Origin: JABJAG01 sp965222215
Lineage (GTDB): Bacteria > Pseudomonadota > Alphaproteobacteria > UBA6615
NCBI GenBank assembly: GCA_965222215.1
Contig: OZ244931.1
Location: forward strand, 1,054,001 to 1,118,000
DNA length: 64,000 nt
Direction of reading: 5' to 3'
Below, piece by piece: positions 40,253-48,792 of the stretch. How positions within the stretch are numbered: the first letter of the stretch is position 1; each line of letters begins with the position of its first letter. The notes below the pieces were generated by a model. It was not told the DNA's origin and did no database searches. It saw only the letters and a list, made by a program, of their open reading frames with translations. The position numbers were made by a program, and so were the translations under genes.

Positions 40253-41062
40253 CTAGTCGAAGGCGCGCCGAAGGCTCCGGGCGATCTTCTCGACATCCTC
40301 TGCCGCCGCGGCCGTCGGGTGGCGCGTCATCATCAGGCTCTGGTTGCGGATCGATTCCGTCACGCGGCGGTCGATCCTGACAATGCCGGCCAATTCGGGC
40401 TTGAACTTCAGGAACTTCTCGCAGGCCTTCGCCAGCGTCTGGTAGACGCCTTCGCCTTCCTTCGGGCTCGCGGCCTGGTTCACAACGACCCGCAGGTCCA
40501 TGTCGGCTTCGCCGAGGGTCATGAGCTTGATGAACGCATAGGCATCGGTCAGCGCTGTCGGCTCGGCCGTCGTGACGACGAGGACCGTGTCCGCGGTCGC
40601 CGCGAGCGTCCTGACCGTGTTGTCCACGCCGGCGCCCAGGTCGAGGATAACCCGGTCATAGCCTTCGTCGACCAGGCTGAGATCCGCGATCAGGCGTTGC
40701 AGGCGCGCCGGCGGCAACGCCGCCAGTGACGCGGTCCCGGACGAACCGGCGATGACGTCGAGATTTTCGGCGGCGCCGTGATGTATGGCGTCCTCGATAC
40801 GCGCCCGGCCGGCGATGACCTCCGACAGGTCCACCTTGGGTGAAAGGCCGAGCTGCACGTCGACGTTCGCGAGACCGAGGTCGCCGTCGAACAGCAGCGT
40901 GCGCCGGCCTTTGAGGGCCCAGTTGTGCGCGAGGGTCGAGGCGAACCAGGTCTTACCGACACCGCCCTTGCCCGATGCCACGGCAATGCGGCGGGCGCGG
41001 GGACGGAAGGCGGGCTCGCCCGCGTTCTGATCCAGATCGTCTTCCAGGAGTGCTTCGCTCAT
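40253..41062 (-). CDS. flhG: MinD-like ATPase regulating flagellar number and placement
   Basis: A 269-residue ParA/MinD ATPase with deviant Walker A ASGKGGVGKTWFAST (about 29-43), TLLFDGDLGLANVDVQLGL, and VILDLGAGVDN near 139. The order flhF-flhG is the usual one. It antagonises FlhF and controls the number of flagella. The ATG at 41062 overlaps the flhF stop as ATGA. The frame is open above but only over flhF. Confidence 0.93.
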   Translation of the reverse strand: MSEALLEDDLDQNAGEPAFRPRARRIAVASGKGGVGKTWFASTLAHNWALKGRRTLLFDGDLGLANVDVQLGLSPKVDLSEVIAGRARIEDAIHHGAAENLDVIAGSSGTASLAALPPARLQRLIADLSLVDEGYDRVILDLGAGVDNTVRTLAATADTVLVVTTAEPTALTDAYAFIKLMTLGEADMDLRVVVNQAASPKEGEGVYQTLAKACEKFLKFKPELAGIVRIDRRVTESIRNQSLMMTRHPTAAAAEDVEKIARSLRRAFD

Positions 41063-42117
41063 GTGACCGAAACCCTTTCCTTGTTCAAGGCCGGGATGTC
41101 CGCTTCGGGACCGTCCTCGTGCAAAAGAAGTGTGGGCAGCATCAGCCGCGCCAGAGCGACCGGGTTGAGAGTTCCCAGTCCGCCGCCGTTGCGGCCCATG
41201 ATTTCCGGGGAGACCGACACGTCGGAGAAGGCGAGATCGGCCTCGTAGGCGCATTCGAGTACGCTTCCGAGCCGGCGGGTCATGTCGACGCGGGTCACGA
41301 TCATGCGGCGGCATTTGAGGCGCGCGAAGGCGTGCGCGGTTTCCACCGCGTCCACGCGATCCAGGCCCGCGGGCAGTACAAGCACGGGTTCGGCGTCGAC
41401 CTGGTCGATGAATTCCGCCAGATGATCGGCGTCGACGCTGTCGAACGGGTTGATCCCGCTTGAATCGATGATCGAGATATCGCCCATGCTGCCGGCGACG
41501 AGAGCGGCCAGTTCACGGGGGTCCTCGGCGACCTTCATGCCGACACCCAGGGCGTCCGCCAGCGATTTGAGGTGCCCGACGCCGCCCGTCTTCAGGGTGT
41601 CGATGGACAGAAGCCGCACGCCGTTGCCCGCCTTCGCGGCGCGGGCGGCCATTTTTGCGGCTGTTACTGTTTTGCCGGAACCGGGCGGCCCGATGAGCAG
41701 CGTGGCGCGGCGCAGGCCATGGTCGGTAACGACTCGCCCGCCCAGTTTACCCATCGGTTCGAAGTCGAAGACGGTATCGAGCGCGGCCGCGAGCGCGAGC
41801 GCCGGGGCAATGGGGGTGCTGACATAGCCCGCCGCATCCAGCAGCCGGTTCGCCAGCTCGCCGGTCAGGCCGTTGTCGGCCAGCGCGGCGCGCAGAATGG
41901 GGATCGGGTCCTCGACGGGCTGGCCATTGAACGACTTCTGGTCGATGACGAAATCGTCTGCGCCGTCTTCCTTTTTCGGGATGGCGGCGGTGACGCGCAC
42001 CGACCTGCCGCTTTTCCGGCGGTCGGTGGAGACAATCAGTGCCTCTTCGCCGAAGGAATCGCGAACCTTGTTGATGGCATCGCGCAGGGAGGACGCCTCG
42101 AAGCTTTTCAGTTGCAT
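41059..42117 (-). CDS. flhF: SRP-type GTPase FlhF
   Basis: A 352-residue GTPase of the FtsY/Ffh family. The N-terminal basic domain (MQLKSFEASSLRDAINKVRD) precedes the NG domain with G1 GPPGSGKTVTAAKMAARAAK and SIDTLKTGGVGHL. The G3-type position reads IIDSSGINPFD rather than the common DTAGR, an unusual change. FlhF places the flagellum at the pole and initiates assembly with FliF. It overlaps flhG and lies 12 bp after flhA. Confidence 0.92.
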   Translation of the reverse strand: MQLKSFEASSLRDAINKVRDSFGEEALIVSTDRRKSGRSVRVTAAIPKKEDGADDFVIDQKSFNGQPVEDPIPILRAALADNGLTGELANRLLDAAGYVSTPIAPALALAAALDTVFDFEPMGKLGGRVVTDHGLRRATLLIGPPGSGKTVTAAKMAARAAKAGNGVRLLSIDTLKTGGVGHLKSLADALGVGMKVAEDPRELAALVAGSMGDISIIDSSGINPFDSVDADHLAEFIDQVDAEPVLVLPAGLDRVDAVETAHAFARLKCRRMIVTRVDMTRRLGSVLECAYEADLAFSDVSVSPEIMGRNGGGLGTLNPVALARLMLPTLLLHEDGPEADIPALNKERVSVT

Positions 42118-42129
42118 CGCCGCGCCGTC

Positions 42130-44334
42130 CTAGACCGCGCCAAGCGTGCGAATGCGCACCTTGGGGTGGATCTCGTTCTGCGACATGACCGTCGTTTGCG
42201 GGCGGAAACGTTCCACCACGGAGCGAACGAACGGCCGCACGCCGGGGCTCGTCAGCAGGATCGGGGCGGTGCCCTCCATCGCCAGCCGGTCGAACTCCTG
42301 CCGGATCACGGCTATGAAGTCCTGGAGTTTCGACGGCGCCATCGCAAGGTGGGTCTCGTCGCCGTCGCTGAGGAGGGATTCCGAGAACGCCTGTTCCCAG
42401 TCCGGGGACAGGGAAATGATGGGCAGGAAGCCGTCCGGGCCGGTCTGGCTGTCGCTGAGCTGGCGCGCGAGGCGGGAGCGCACATGTTCGGTGATCGCGG
42501 TCACGTTTCGGGTCGCGACGCAGGCTTCGTTGATGGCTTCCAGGATCGTCGCCAGGTCGCGGATCGACACGCGTTCGATGAGCAGGTTCTGCAGCACGCG
42601 CTGGATTCCGCCGACAGTGATCAGGTTCGGCACCAGGTCCTCGATGAGTTTCTGGTGGTCCTTGTCCAGCTCGTCCAGCAGGCGCTGGGTTTCGCCGTAG
42701 GACAGCATCTCCGCCATGTTGTCCTTCACCAGTTCGGTGATGTGGGTGGTAATGACGGTGGGCGGATCGACGACCGTGTAGCCGCGGAAGAGGGCTTCTT
42801 CCTTGTTGTTTTCGCTGACCCACAAGGCGGGCAGGCCGAAGGTCGGCTCGACCGTGTCCTCGCCCGGCAGGCTCATCGGCTCGCCGCGCGGGTCCATGGT
42901 CAGCAGCATGTTCGGGCGGACTTCGCCGCCGCCCGCCTCGATTTCCTTGATGCGCACCATGTAGGCATTGGGGCCGAGCTGCATGTTGTCCTGGATACGC
43001 ACGGCGGGAAGGATGAAGCCCATCTCCGAGGCGAGCTGGCGGCGCAGCGCCTTGATCTGGTCGGTCAGGCGCTGGCCTTTCTCGGAGTTGATCATGGACA
43101 GCAGGCCGTAGCCGAGCTCGAGGCGGATCTGGTCGATCTGCAGCGCGGTCGAGATCGGTTCCTCGGCAACAGGGATGGCGGCTTCCTCGGCTTCGATCGC
43201 GGCGGCCTCTTCCTGTTCGACGTCCTTGTTTCGCTTCGTGATGGCCCAGGCACCCGCGCCGGTCGCGCCGGCCAGGGCGAGGAACGGCAGCATCGGGATG
43301 CCCGGCAGCAGCGCCAGACCGACCATCAGGAACGAACTGACACCGAGCGCGCTCGGGTAGCCGGAGAGCTGGCCGAACACGGCCTGGTCCGCGCTGCCTG
43401 CGACGCCGGCCTTGGTGACGACCATGCCGGCGGCAGTGGACACGATGAGGGCGGGTATCTGGCTGACCAGCCCGTCGCCCACCGTCAGCAGCGTGTAGGT
43501 GTTGGCGGCGTCGCTGAAGCTCATATCCTGCTGGCCGACGCCGATGATGATGCCGGCGATCACGTTGATAAAGGTGATCATCAGGCCTGCGATGGCGTCG
43601 CCGCGAACGAACTTGGCGGCACCGTCCATGGCGCCGAAGAAGCCGGATTCCTCTTCCAGCGTCTTTCGCCGGGTCCGCGCCTCGTCTTCGCTGATCAACC
43701 CGGCCGACAGGTCGGCGTCGATGGCCATCTGCTTGCCGGGCAGGGCGTCCAGGCTGAAGCGGGCCGCGACTTCCGCGATGCGCCCGGAACCTTTTGTGAT
43801 CACGATGAAGTTCACGATGATCAGGATCGCGAAAACGATGATCCCGATCAGGAAGTTCCCGCTCATGACGAAGTTGCCGAAGGCTTCGATCACGCCGCCG
43901 GCGGCCGAGGGGCCTTCATGCCCGTTGGCGAGGATGAGCCGTGTCGATGCGAGATTGAGCGACAATCTGAGCATCGTTGCGATCAGGAGGATCGTGGGGA
44001 ACGAACTGAACTCCAGCGGCGTGCGGATGAACAGCGCCGTCATGAGAATCAGAACGGAGAAGGTGATGGATATGGCGAGGCTCATATCGAGCAGCCATTT
44101 CGGCATCGGCAGGATCAGGATCACCAGGATGCCGACGATCCCCAGCGCCAGGCCGATATCCGGCCGGCGCAGGGCCGACGTAAAGTCGGCAAACGAACCG
44201 CCACCGCCGCCGCCGCCGCCGGACGCGGGAATCGCTTCGGCGGCGCCCCCGTCCATCGGTGTGGCTTCCGGCGCGGCGGCGGGCGCCGGCGCGGGCGCCG
44301 GACTACCGCCGTCGGTGGTGGCGAGATCGCTCAT
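42130..44334 (-). CDS. flhA: Flagellar export gate protein FlhA
   Basis: A 734-residue FHIPEP protein. Residues about 1-55 form an odd Ala/Pro/Gly-rich extension with an eight-Gly run; then come eight membrane segments from LALGIVGILVILILP to about 345, with RRKTLEEESGFFGAMDGAAK and FVRGDAIAG marking the central loop. The C-terminal cytoplasmic domain (MINSEKGQRLTDQIKALRRQ onward) docks export substrates. It forms the export gate ring. It is preceded by flbD by 33 bp in the same run. Confidence 0.96.
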   Translation of the reverse strand: MSDLATTDGGSPAPAPAPAAAPEATPMDGGAAEAIPASGGGGGGGGSFADFTSALRRPDIGLALGIVGILVILILPMPKWLLDMSLAISITFSVLILMTALFIRTPLEFSSFPTILLIATMLRLSLNLASTRLILANGHEGPSAAGGVIEAFGNFVMSGNFLIGIIVFAILIIVNFIVITKGSGRIAEVAARFSLDALPGKQMAIDADLSAGLISEDEARTRRKTLEEESGFFGAMDGAAKFVRGDAIAGLMITFINVIAGIIIGVGQQDMSFSDAANTYTLLTVGDGLVSQIPALIVSTAAGMVVTKAGVAGSADQAVFGQLSGYPSALGVSSFLMVGLALLPGIPMLPFLALAGATGAGAWAITKRNKDVEQEEAAAIEAEEAAIPVAEEPISTALQIDQIRLELGYGLLSMINSEKGQRLTDQIKALRRQLASEMGFILPAVRIQDNMQLGPNAYMVRIKEIEAGGGEVRPNMLLTMDPRGEPMSLPGEDTVEPTFGLPALWVSENNKEEALFRGYTVVDPPTVITTHITELVKDNMAEMLSYGETQRLLDELDKDHQKLIEDLVPNLITVGGIQRVLQNLLIERVSIRDLATILEAINEACVATRNVTAITEHVRSRLARQLSDSQTGPDGFLPIISLSPDWEQAFSESLLSDGDETHLAMAPSKLQDFIAVIRQEFDRLAMEGTAPILLTSPGVRPFVRSVVERFRPQTTVMSQNEIHPKVRIRTLGAV

Positions 44335-44367
44335 CTAGCTGTGGGTCGCTCGGGCGGTCTGTTCGGG

Positions 44368-45720
44368 TCAGGCCGCCGCGCCTTCGCCGGGCATCGGCAC
44401 TTCCGCGCCCTGCTCGGTGTAGAGCTTCAGCTTGTTGCGGAGCGTCCGGATGGAAATGCCGAGGATATTGGCGGCGTGCGTTCGATTGCCGAGCGTGTGG
44501 TTGAGCGTATCCAGAATAAGCTCGCGTTCCACCTCCGCGACGGTCCTGCCGACAAGGGCTTCGGTCGAGGTGCCGTCGGCGTTTTCGGCGGCAGCCTCGC
44601 CGCCTTCCGCCAGAACGGCAGGCGTCTGGTTGAGCTGGATCGCATCGGCCGAGATCTCGTCGCCCGAGGCCAGCAGCACCGCGCGGTGCATCGTGTTTTC
44701 GAGCTCGCGAACGTTGCCGCGCCAGTGGTGTTCGCGCAGCCTGGCGAGTGCGTCGGCCCCCACCGGAAGCGGTTGTACGCCGTTCGCATCGGCGTATTTG
44801 AGCGCGAAATGGTCCGCCAGCAGCGCGATGTCCTGGGGCCGCTTGCGAAGGGGCGGCAGGGTCAGGCTCATCACGTTGAGGCGGAAGTAGAGATCCTCGC
44901 GGAACTTGCCCTCGGCCGCTTCGCTCGCCAGATCGCGGTTCGACGTGGCGATCAGGCGGATATCGACCTTGATCGGCTCGTTGCTGCCGACACGGGTGAT
45001 CTCGCGTTCCTGGATCGCGCGCAGCAGCTTGGCCTGCAGGCGGATGTCCATCTCGGAAATCTCGTCCAGGAGAAGGGTGCCGCCGTCGGCTTCCTCGAAG
45101 CGGCCGATCCGGCGCGCCACCGCGCCCGTGAAGGAGCCTTTTTCGTGACCGAACAACTCGGACTCGAGCAGGTTCTCGGGGATCGCCGCGCAGTTGACCG
45201 AGACGAAGTTGCTGCCGGCGCGCTTCGAATTCCGGTGGATATGCCGCGCCATCAGCTCCTTACCGGTGCCCGATTCACCGAGGATCAGGATCGATGCCTC
45301 GGACGGCGCGACTTTCTCGGCGAGCTGGATCACGTCGGCGGTCGCCGGGTCGCGGAAGACGATCTCGTGGCTTTCCTCCACGACCGCTTCCAGAACGGCG
45401 GCGATCAGGTCCGGGTCCGGTGGAAGGGGGATGTACTCCTTGGCGCCGGCCTTGATCGCGGCCACGGCGGCTTCCGCGTCGTTCCGCAGACCGCAGGCCA
45501 CGACCGGCACGTTGATCCGCTCGCTGGCCAGACTGGTCACCAGGCTGGAGATGTCGAGGTCGAGATCGACCATGACGAGCTCGGCGCCATGGCCGTCGCG
45601 GATCATGCCCAACCCGGTTTCGATATCGTCGACCTGCGTGACCTTCGCACCGCGCGCGATCGCGATCTGGCTCGCCTGGGTGATGTGGCCGTCAAGCCGT
45701 CCAATAATCAACAAACGCAT
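44368..45720 (-). CDS. flbD: Sigma-54-dependent flagellar regulator FlbD
   Basis: A 450-residue NtrC-type activator. Its receiver-like N-terminus (1-120) is atypical: the acidic pocket is VDLDLDIS and conserved residues are weak. The AAA+ domain carries GESGTGKELMARHIH (about 148-162), the loop GSFTGA where most relatives have GAFTGA, and GGTLLLDEISEM. A Fis-type HTH (NRTHAANILGISIRTLRNKL) ends the protein. FlbD activates class III genes and represses fliF in Caulobacter by binding ftr sites. Such palindromes occur here before fliF and flagellin. Confidence 0.92.
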   Translation of the reverse strand: MRLLIIGRLDGHITQASQIAIARGAKVTQVDDIETGLGMIRDGHGAELVMVDLDLDISSLVTSLASERINVPVVACGLRNDAEAAVAAIKAGAKEYIPLPPDPDLIAAVLEAVVEESHEIVFRDPATADVIQLAEKVAPSEASILILGESGTGKELMARHIHRNSKRAGSNFVSVNCAAIPENLLESELFGHEKGSFTGAVARRIGRFEEADGGTLLLDEISEMDIRLQAKLLRAIQEREITRVGSNEPIKVDIRLIATSNRDLASEAAEGKFREDLYFRLNVMSLTLPPLRKRPQDIALLADHFALKYADANGVQPLPVGADALARLREHHWRGNVRELENTMHRAVLLASGDEISADAIQLNQTPAVLAEGGEAAAENADGTSTEALVGRTVAEVERELILDTLNHTLGNRTHAANILGISIRTLRNKLKLYTEQGAEVPMPGEGAAA

Positions 45721-45756
45721 GTTTCGTCTCCAGCTCGGAGTTCTCGTGGCTCGGCG

Positions 45757-46632
45757 TTAGCCGAAATAGGAAATTCGTTTGGCCGGCGGCAGGATCGTGT
45801 TCAACAGCACTTCCAGCCGGCGGGGATGTTCCTGGCGCGCCACCGACGTGACGCCCAGCAGATAGATTTCGTTGAGAAGCGCTTCCTCGTCGGACTTGCG
45901 CTCCAGCTTCGACGCGAGCGGCGCGAAAACCATGTTGCCCAGAACGGCGCCGTAGAAGGTGGTCAGCAGCGCCACGGCCATGGCCGGGCCGATGGCCGAG
46001 GGGTCCGACAGGTTGCCCAGCATCTGCACGAGCCCGACCAGCGTGCCGATCAGGCCCATGGCGGGCGCGACCTCTGCGGCGCGCCGCAGAATGTCCGCGC
46101 CCTTGTTGTGCCGTTCCGCGATGGCATGCATCTCGGCGCGCATGGCCGCTTCGGCTTCCTGCGCCGGGGCGCCGTCGACCACGAGGCCGAGCCCGCGCAC
46201 CAGAAAGGGATCGCCGTGACCTTCGTCGAGGAAGTTCTGAAGCGACAGGACGCCGTCCTGTCGGGCGCGTTCCGCAATCTGGATCGTGCCCAGCGCCGTA
46301 TCTCCGGGATCGCGCGACAGGTTCACGATACTTTTCAGCATCACCTTCTGCGCCCCGAGAAGATCGGGGATGCTGAAACTGATGCTGGTGACCGCGATCG
46401 TTCCCAGAACGACGATCAACATCGCCGGGATATCCACGAAACCGCCGACCGAACCACTCAGGAACATCGCGCCGATAATCAGCAGCAGGCCGCCGATCAG
46501 TCCGGCGACGGTGGCGATGTCGATCCCGGACGCGCCGCGTGTGCCGGCGATGCTGTCGTCGGCGCCCTTGCGCTTGCTCCCGCGCTTTCCAGCGCTGGCC
46601 GAGGTCGATCCGGTGGCGGCGGTTTCGCTCAT
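45757..46632 (-). CDS. motA: MotA/PomA-type flagellar stator proton or sodium channel subunit
   Basis: A 291-residue protein with a charged N-terminal stretch and four hydrophobic segments: IATVAGLIGGLLLIIGAMFL, the second at FVDIPAMLIVVLGTI, and the pair including PAMGLIGTLVGLVQML and IGPAMAVALLTTFYGAVL. These last two form the MotA core. No motB follows in this window. Its place within fliN-motA-flbD is unusual compared with enterics but seen in alphaproteobacteria. Ion type cannot be assigned. Confidence 0.9.
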   Translation of the reverse strand: MSETAATGSTSASAGKRGSKRKGADDSIAGTRGASGIDIATVAGLIGGLLLIIGAMFLSGSVGGFVDIPAMLIVVLGTIAVTSISFSIPDLLGAQKVMLKSIVNLSRDPGDTALGTIQIAERARQDGVLSLQNFLDEGHGDPFLVRGLGLVVDGAPAQEAEAAMRAEMHAIAERHNKGADILRRAAEVAPAMGLIGTLVGLVQMLGNLSDPSAIGPAMAVALLTTFYGAVLGNMVFAPLASKLERKSDEEALLNEIYLLGVTSVARQEHPRRLEVLLNTILPPAKRISYFG

Positions 46633-46639
46633 GATCCGG

Positions 46640-47023
46640 CTAGTCCGCCTTGATGATTTCGGTCATCGTCACGCCGAGGCGTTCGTTCACGACGACGACT
46701 TCGCCGCGCGCGACCAGCCTGTTGTTGACGTAGATGTCGATGGCCTCGCCGACCTTGCGGTCGAGTTCCACCACCGCACCACGGCCGAGCTTCAAGAGCT
46801 GGCTGACCTGCATCGACGACGTCCCGAGGACGGCGGCGATCTGCACGGGAATATCGTAGACGGCGTTCAGGCCGGCCGCGGTAATTTCCTCTTCTTCGCC
46901 GACCGGCATGACTTGCTGGCCGGCGTCGATCTCTCCGTCGACGGCGTTGGGGTCGTCTCCATCCGCGACGGGCGGCGCCTCTGTTTCCAGATCGGACAGT
47001 TCGAGGTTTTCAGTTTCATCCAT
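46640..47023 (-). CDS. fliN: Flagellar motor switch protein FliN
   Basis: A 127-residue protein: an acidic N-terminal half (1-50) and a SpoA/FliN domain (IPVQIAAVLGTSSMQVSQLL, VVELDRKVGEAIDIYVNNRL, VNERLGVTMTEII). It forms the lower C-ring with FliM, which is not in the window. It overlaps fliH by eight bases and is followed by motA. Confidence 0.93.
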   Translation of the reverse strand: MDETENLELSDLETEAPPVADGDDPNAVDGEIDAGQQVMPVGEEEEITAAGLNAVYDIPVQIAAVLGTSSMQVSQLLKLGRGAVVELDRKVGEAIDIYVNNRLVARGEVVVVNERLGVTMTEIIKAD

Positions 47024-47762
47024 GACCGCTCTCCTGGTTGGCGGTTTCGGTTAAAGGGGTGTTCGCAAGAGCATCGGCTGACGCGTTGCCGCGGTCCGAA
47101 GGTGCGAGGGTGCCGTCGGCAGGGTCCGGCAGACCTTGCAGCGGCGAAATGGGTTCCGGCTCCGTGCGGCCGTCGGTCAGGGCGGCAAGCGCGTGCTCGA
47201 TTTCCGACCACAGGCGGCTGAAGTCACGCTCGACGCCGCCATCGGCCCACAGGACTTCGCAATCCGTCGCGTCGAGGTCGTCGTCGCCGATCAGGACCAG
47301 CTTGCCCTGGAATGCCGCCGTCATCCGCTCGAACCGCGCCTGCAGCTCGTCCAGCTTGCTGTCGGCGACGCGCAGTACCAGCCGGGGTTCCTCGTGCATT
47401 TCCGTGATCGTGCGGATCACAAGGCCCTCGATCTCGGTCAGCGCGTTCTGGCTGGCCAATGTCGGCAGGATCTTGCGGCAAATGGTGATGGCGAGGTCGC
47501 CCGCATCGCGTACGGCCTTGTCCTCGCTCTCGTGGCGCGCGGACAGCAGAGCTTCCGTTTGTCTGGCCATGCGCTCGATCAACTGGGCGAGTACCTGTTC
47601 GTCGGTCACGCGCTGCTCTTCGGCCATCGCGGCACGGCCCGCCTCGAACGCCTCGGCTTTTGCCGCGGCCAACTCGTCTTCCGTGTGGACAGCCTTCTGC
47701 TTCTGCATCTCTTCGGGATGCGCGAAGTCGTTGTCGAAGAGATATTTGCGGGCTTGCGACAT
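47016..47762 (-). CDS. fliH: FliH-like export ATPase regulator
   Basis: A 248-residue protein that is helical and Ala/Glu-rich at the N-terminus (EDELAAAKAEAFEAGRAAMA) with a C-terminal FliH-like domain (AITICRKILPTLA, VLIGDDDLDATDCEVLWADG). The final 40 residues are a low-complexity tail. It binds FliI and the C-ring. Position between fliG and fliN is the standard fliF-G-H order, which carries much of the confidence. Confidence 0.88.
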   Translation of the reverse strand: MSQARKYLFDNDFAHPEEMQKQKAVHTEDELAAAKAEAFEAGRAAMAEEQRVTDEQVLAQLIERMARQTEALLSARHESEDKAVRDAGDLAITICRKILPTLASQNALTEIEGLVIRTITEMHEEPRLVLRVADSKLDELQARFERMTAAFQGKLVLIGDDDLDATDCEVLWADGGVERDFSRLWSEIEHALAALTDGRTEPEPISPLQGLPDPADGTLAPSDRGNASADALANTPLTETANQESGHG

Positions 47763-47764
47763 GG

Positions 47765-48790
47765 CTAGTAGACCAGCTCGTCTTCTTCTTCGGCGCCGTC
47801 GGCGATCATGAGCTCACCCTTGTCCGCGAGCTCCTTGGCCACATTGACGATCTCGACCTGCGCCTCGTCGACGTCGCGCAGGCGCACGGGACCCATGGCT
47901 TCCATGTCTTCGCGCAGGATTTTCCCGGCGCGTTCGGACATGTTGGCGAAGAAAAGTTCGCGGATCGGCTCGGACGCGCCCTTCATGGACATGGCGAGCT
48001 TGTCTTTCTCGACCTCGCGCAGCAGCGTCTGGATGCCGGACGCGTCGAGGTTGAGCAGGTCCTCGAAAGTGAACATCAGGCTCTTGATCTTTTCGGCCGC
48101 GTCCTTGTTGCGGTCCTCGAGCGAGGTCAGGAACTGGGCTTCGGTGTTGCGGTCGAGGCTGTTGAAGATCTCGGCCATCATCTCGTGCGAGTCCCGGCGC
48201 TGCGTGCGGGCCAGGTTCGACATGAACTCGGTCCGCAGCGTGCGCTCGACATCGTCGAGGATTTCCTTCTGGACCGATTCCATGTTGAGCATCCGCATCA
48301 CCACTTCCATGGCGAAAGATTCCGGCAGGGTGGCCAGCACCTTGCCGGCGTGTTCGGGGCGGATCTTCGACAGGATGACCGCGACCGTCTGCGGGTATTC
48401 GTTCTTGAGGTAATTGGCGAGAACCTGCTCGTTCACGTTGGCGAGCTTGTCCCACATGGTGCGGCCGGCGGGGCCGCGAATTTCTTCCATGATGCCCTTG
48501 ACCCGCTCGTCGGGCAGGACCTTGGCCAACAGGCGTTCCGTCGAATCCATCGAACCCGTCAGCGAACCCGTGGAGGACATCTGGTCCACGAACTCGTGGA
48601 AGAGTTTCTCGACGATCTTGGAGTCGATCGTGCCGAGGTTCGCCATGGACTGGGAAATTTCACGAATCTCCTCGTCGTCCATGAGGCCGAAGAGCCGCGA
48701 TGCGCCTTCCTCGCCGACGGCAAGCATCATGATGGCCGCTTTCTCGGCCCCGCTGATGGCGCGGATATCGTCTCTGAGTCGCCCGGCCAT
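47765..48790 (-). CDS. fliG: Flagellar motor switch protein FliG
   Basis: A 341-residue FliG with its three armadillo-type domains. The middle part shows NEQVLANYLKNEYPQTVAVI and EHAGKVLATLPESFAMEV; the C-terminal torque domain contains FTFEDLLNLDASGIQTLLRE and SERAGKILREDMEAMG, where charged residues face MotA. Intergenic gaps to fliF and fliH are two bases. Confidence 0.96.
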   Translation of the reverse strand: MAGRLRDDIRAISGAEKAAIMMLAVGEEGASRLFGLMDDEEIREISQSMANLGTIDSKIVEKLFHEFVDQMSSTGSLTGSMDSTERLLAKVLPDERVKGIMEEIRGPAGRTMWDKLANVNEQVLANYLKNEYPQTVAVILSKIRPEHAGKVLATLPESFAMEVVMRMLNMESVQKEILDDVERTLRTEFMSNLARTQRRDSHEMMAEIFNSLDRNTEAQFLTSLEDRNKDAAEKIKSLMFTFEDLLNLDASGIQTLLREVEKDKLAMSMKGASEPIRELFFANMSERAGKILREDMEAMGPVRLRDVDEAQVEIVNVAKELADKGELMIADGAEEEDELVY

Positions 48791-48792
48791 CG

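Noticed and set aside
41572..46653. A plus-strand open frame of nearly 1,700 codons opposing flhF, flhA, flbD and motA
   Set aside because: It exactly opposes well-conserved genes and shows low-complexity, His/Arg-rich composition typical of antisense frames in GC-rich DNA.
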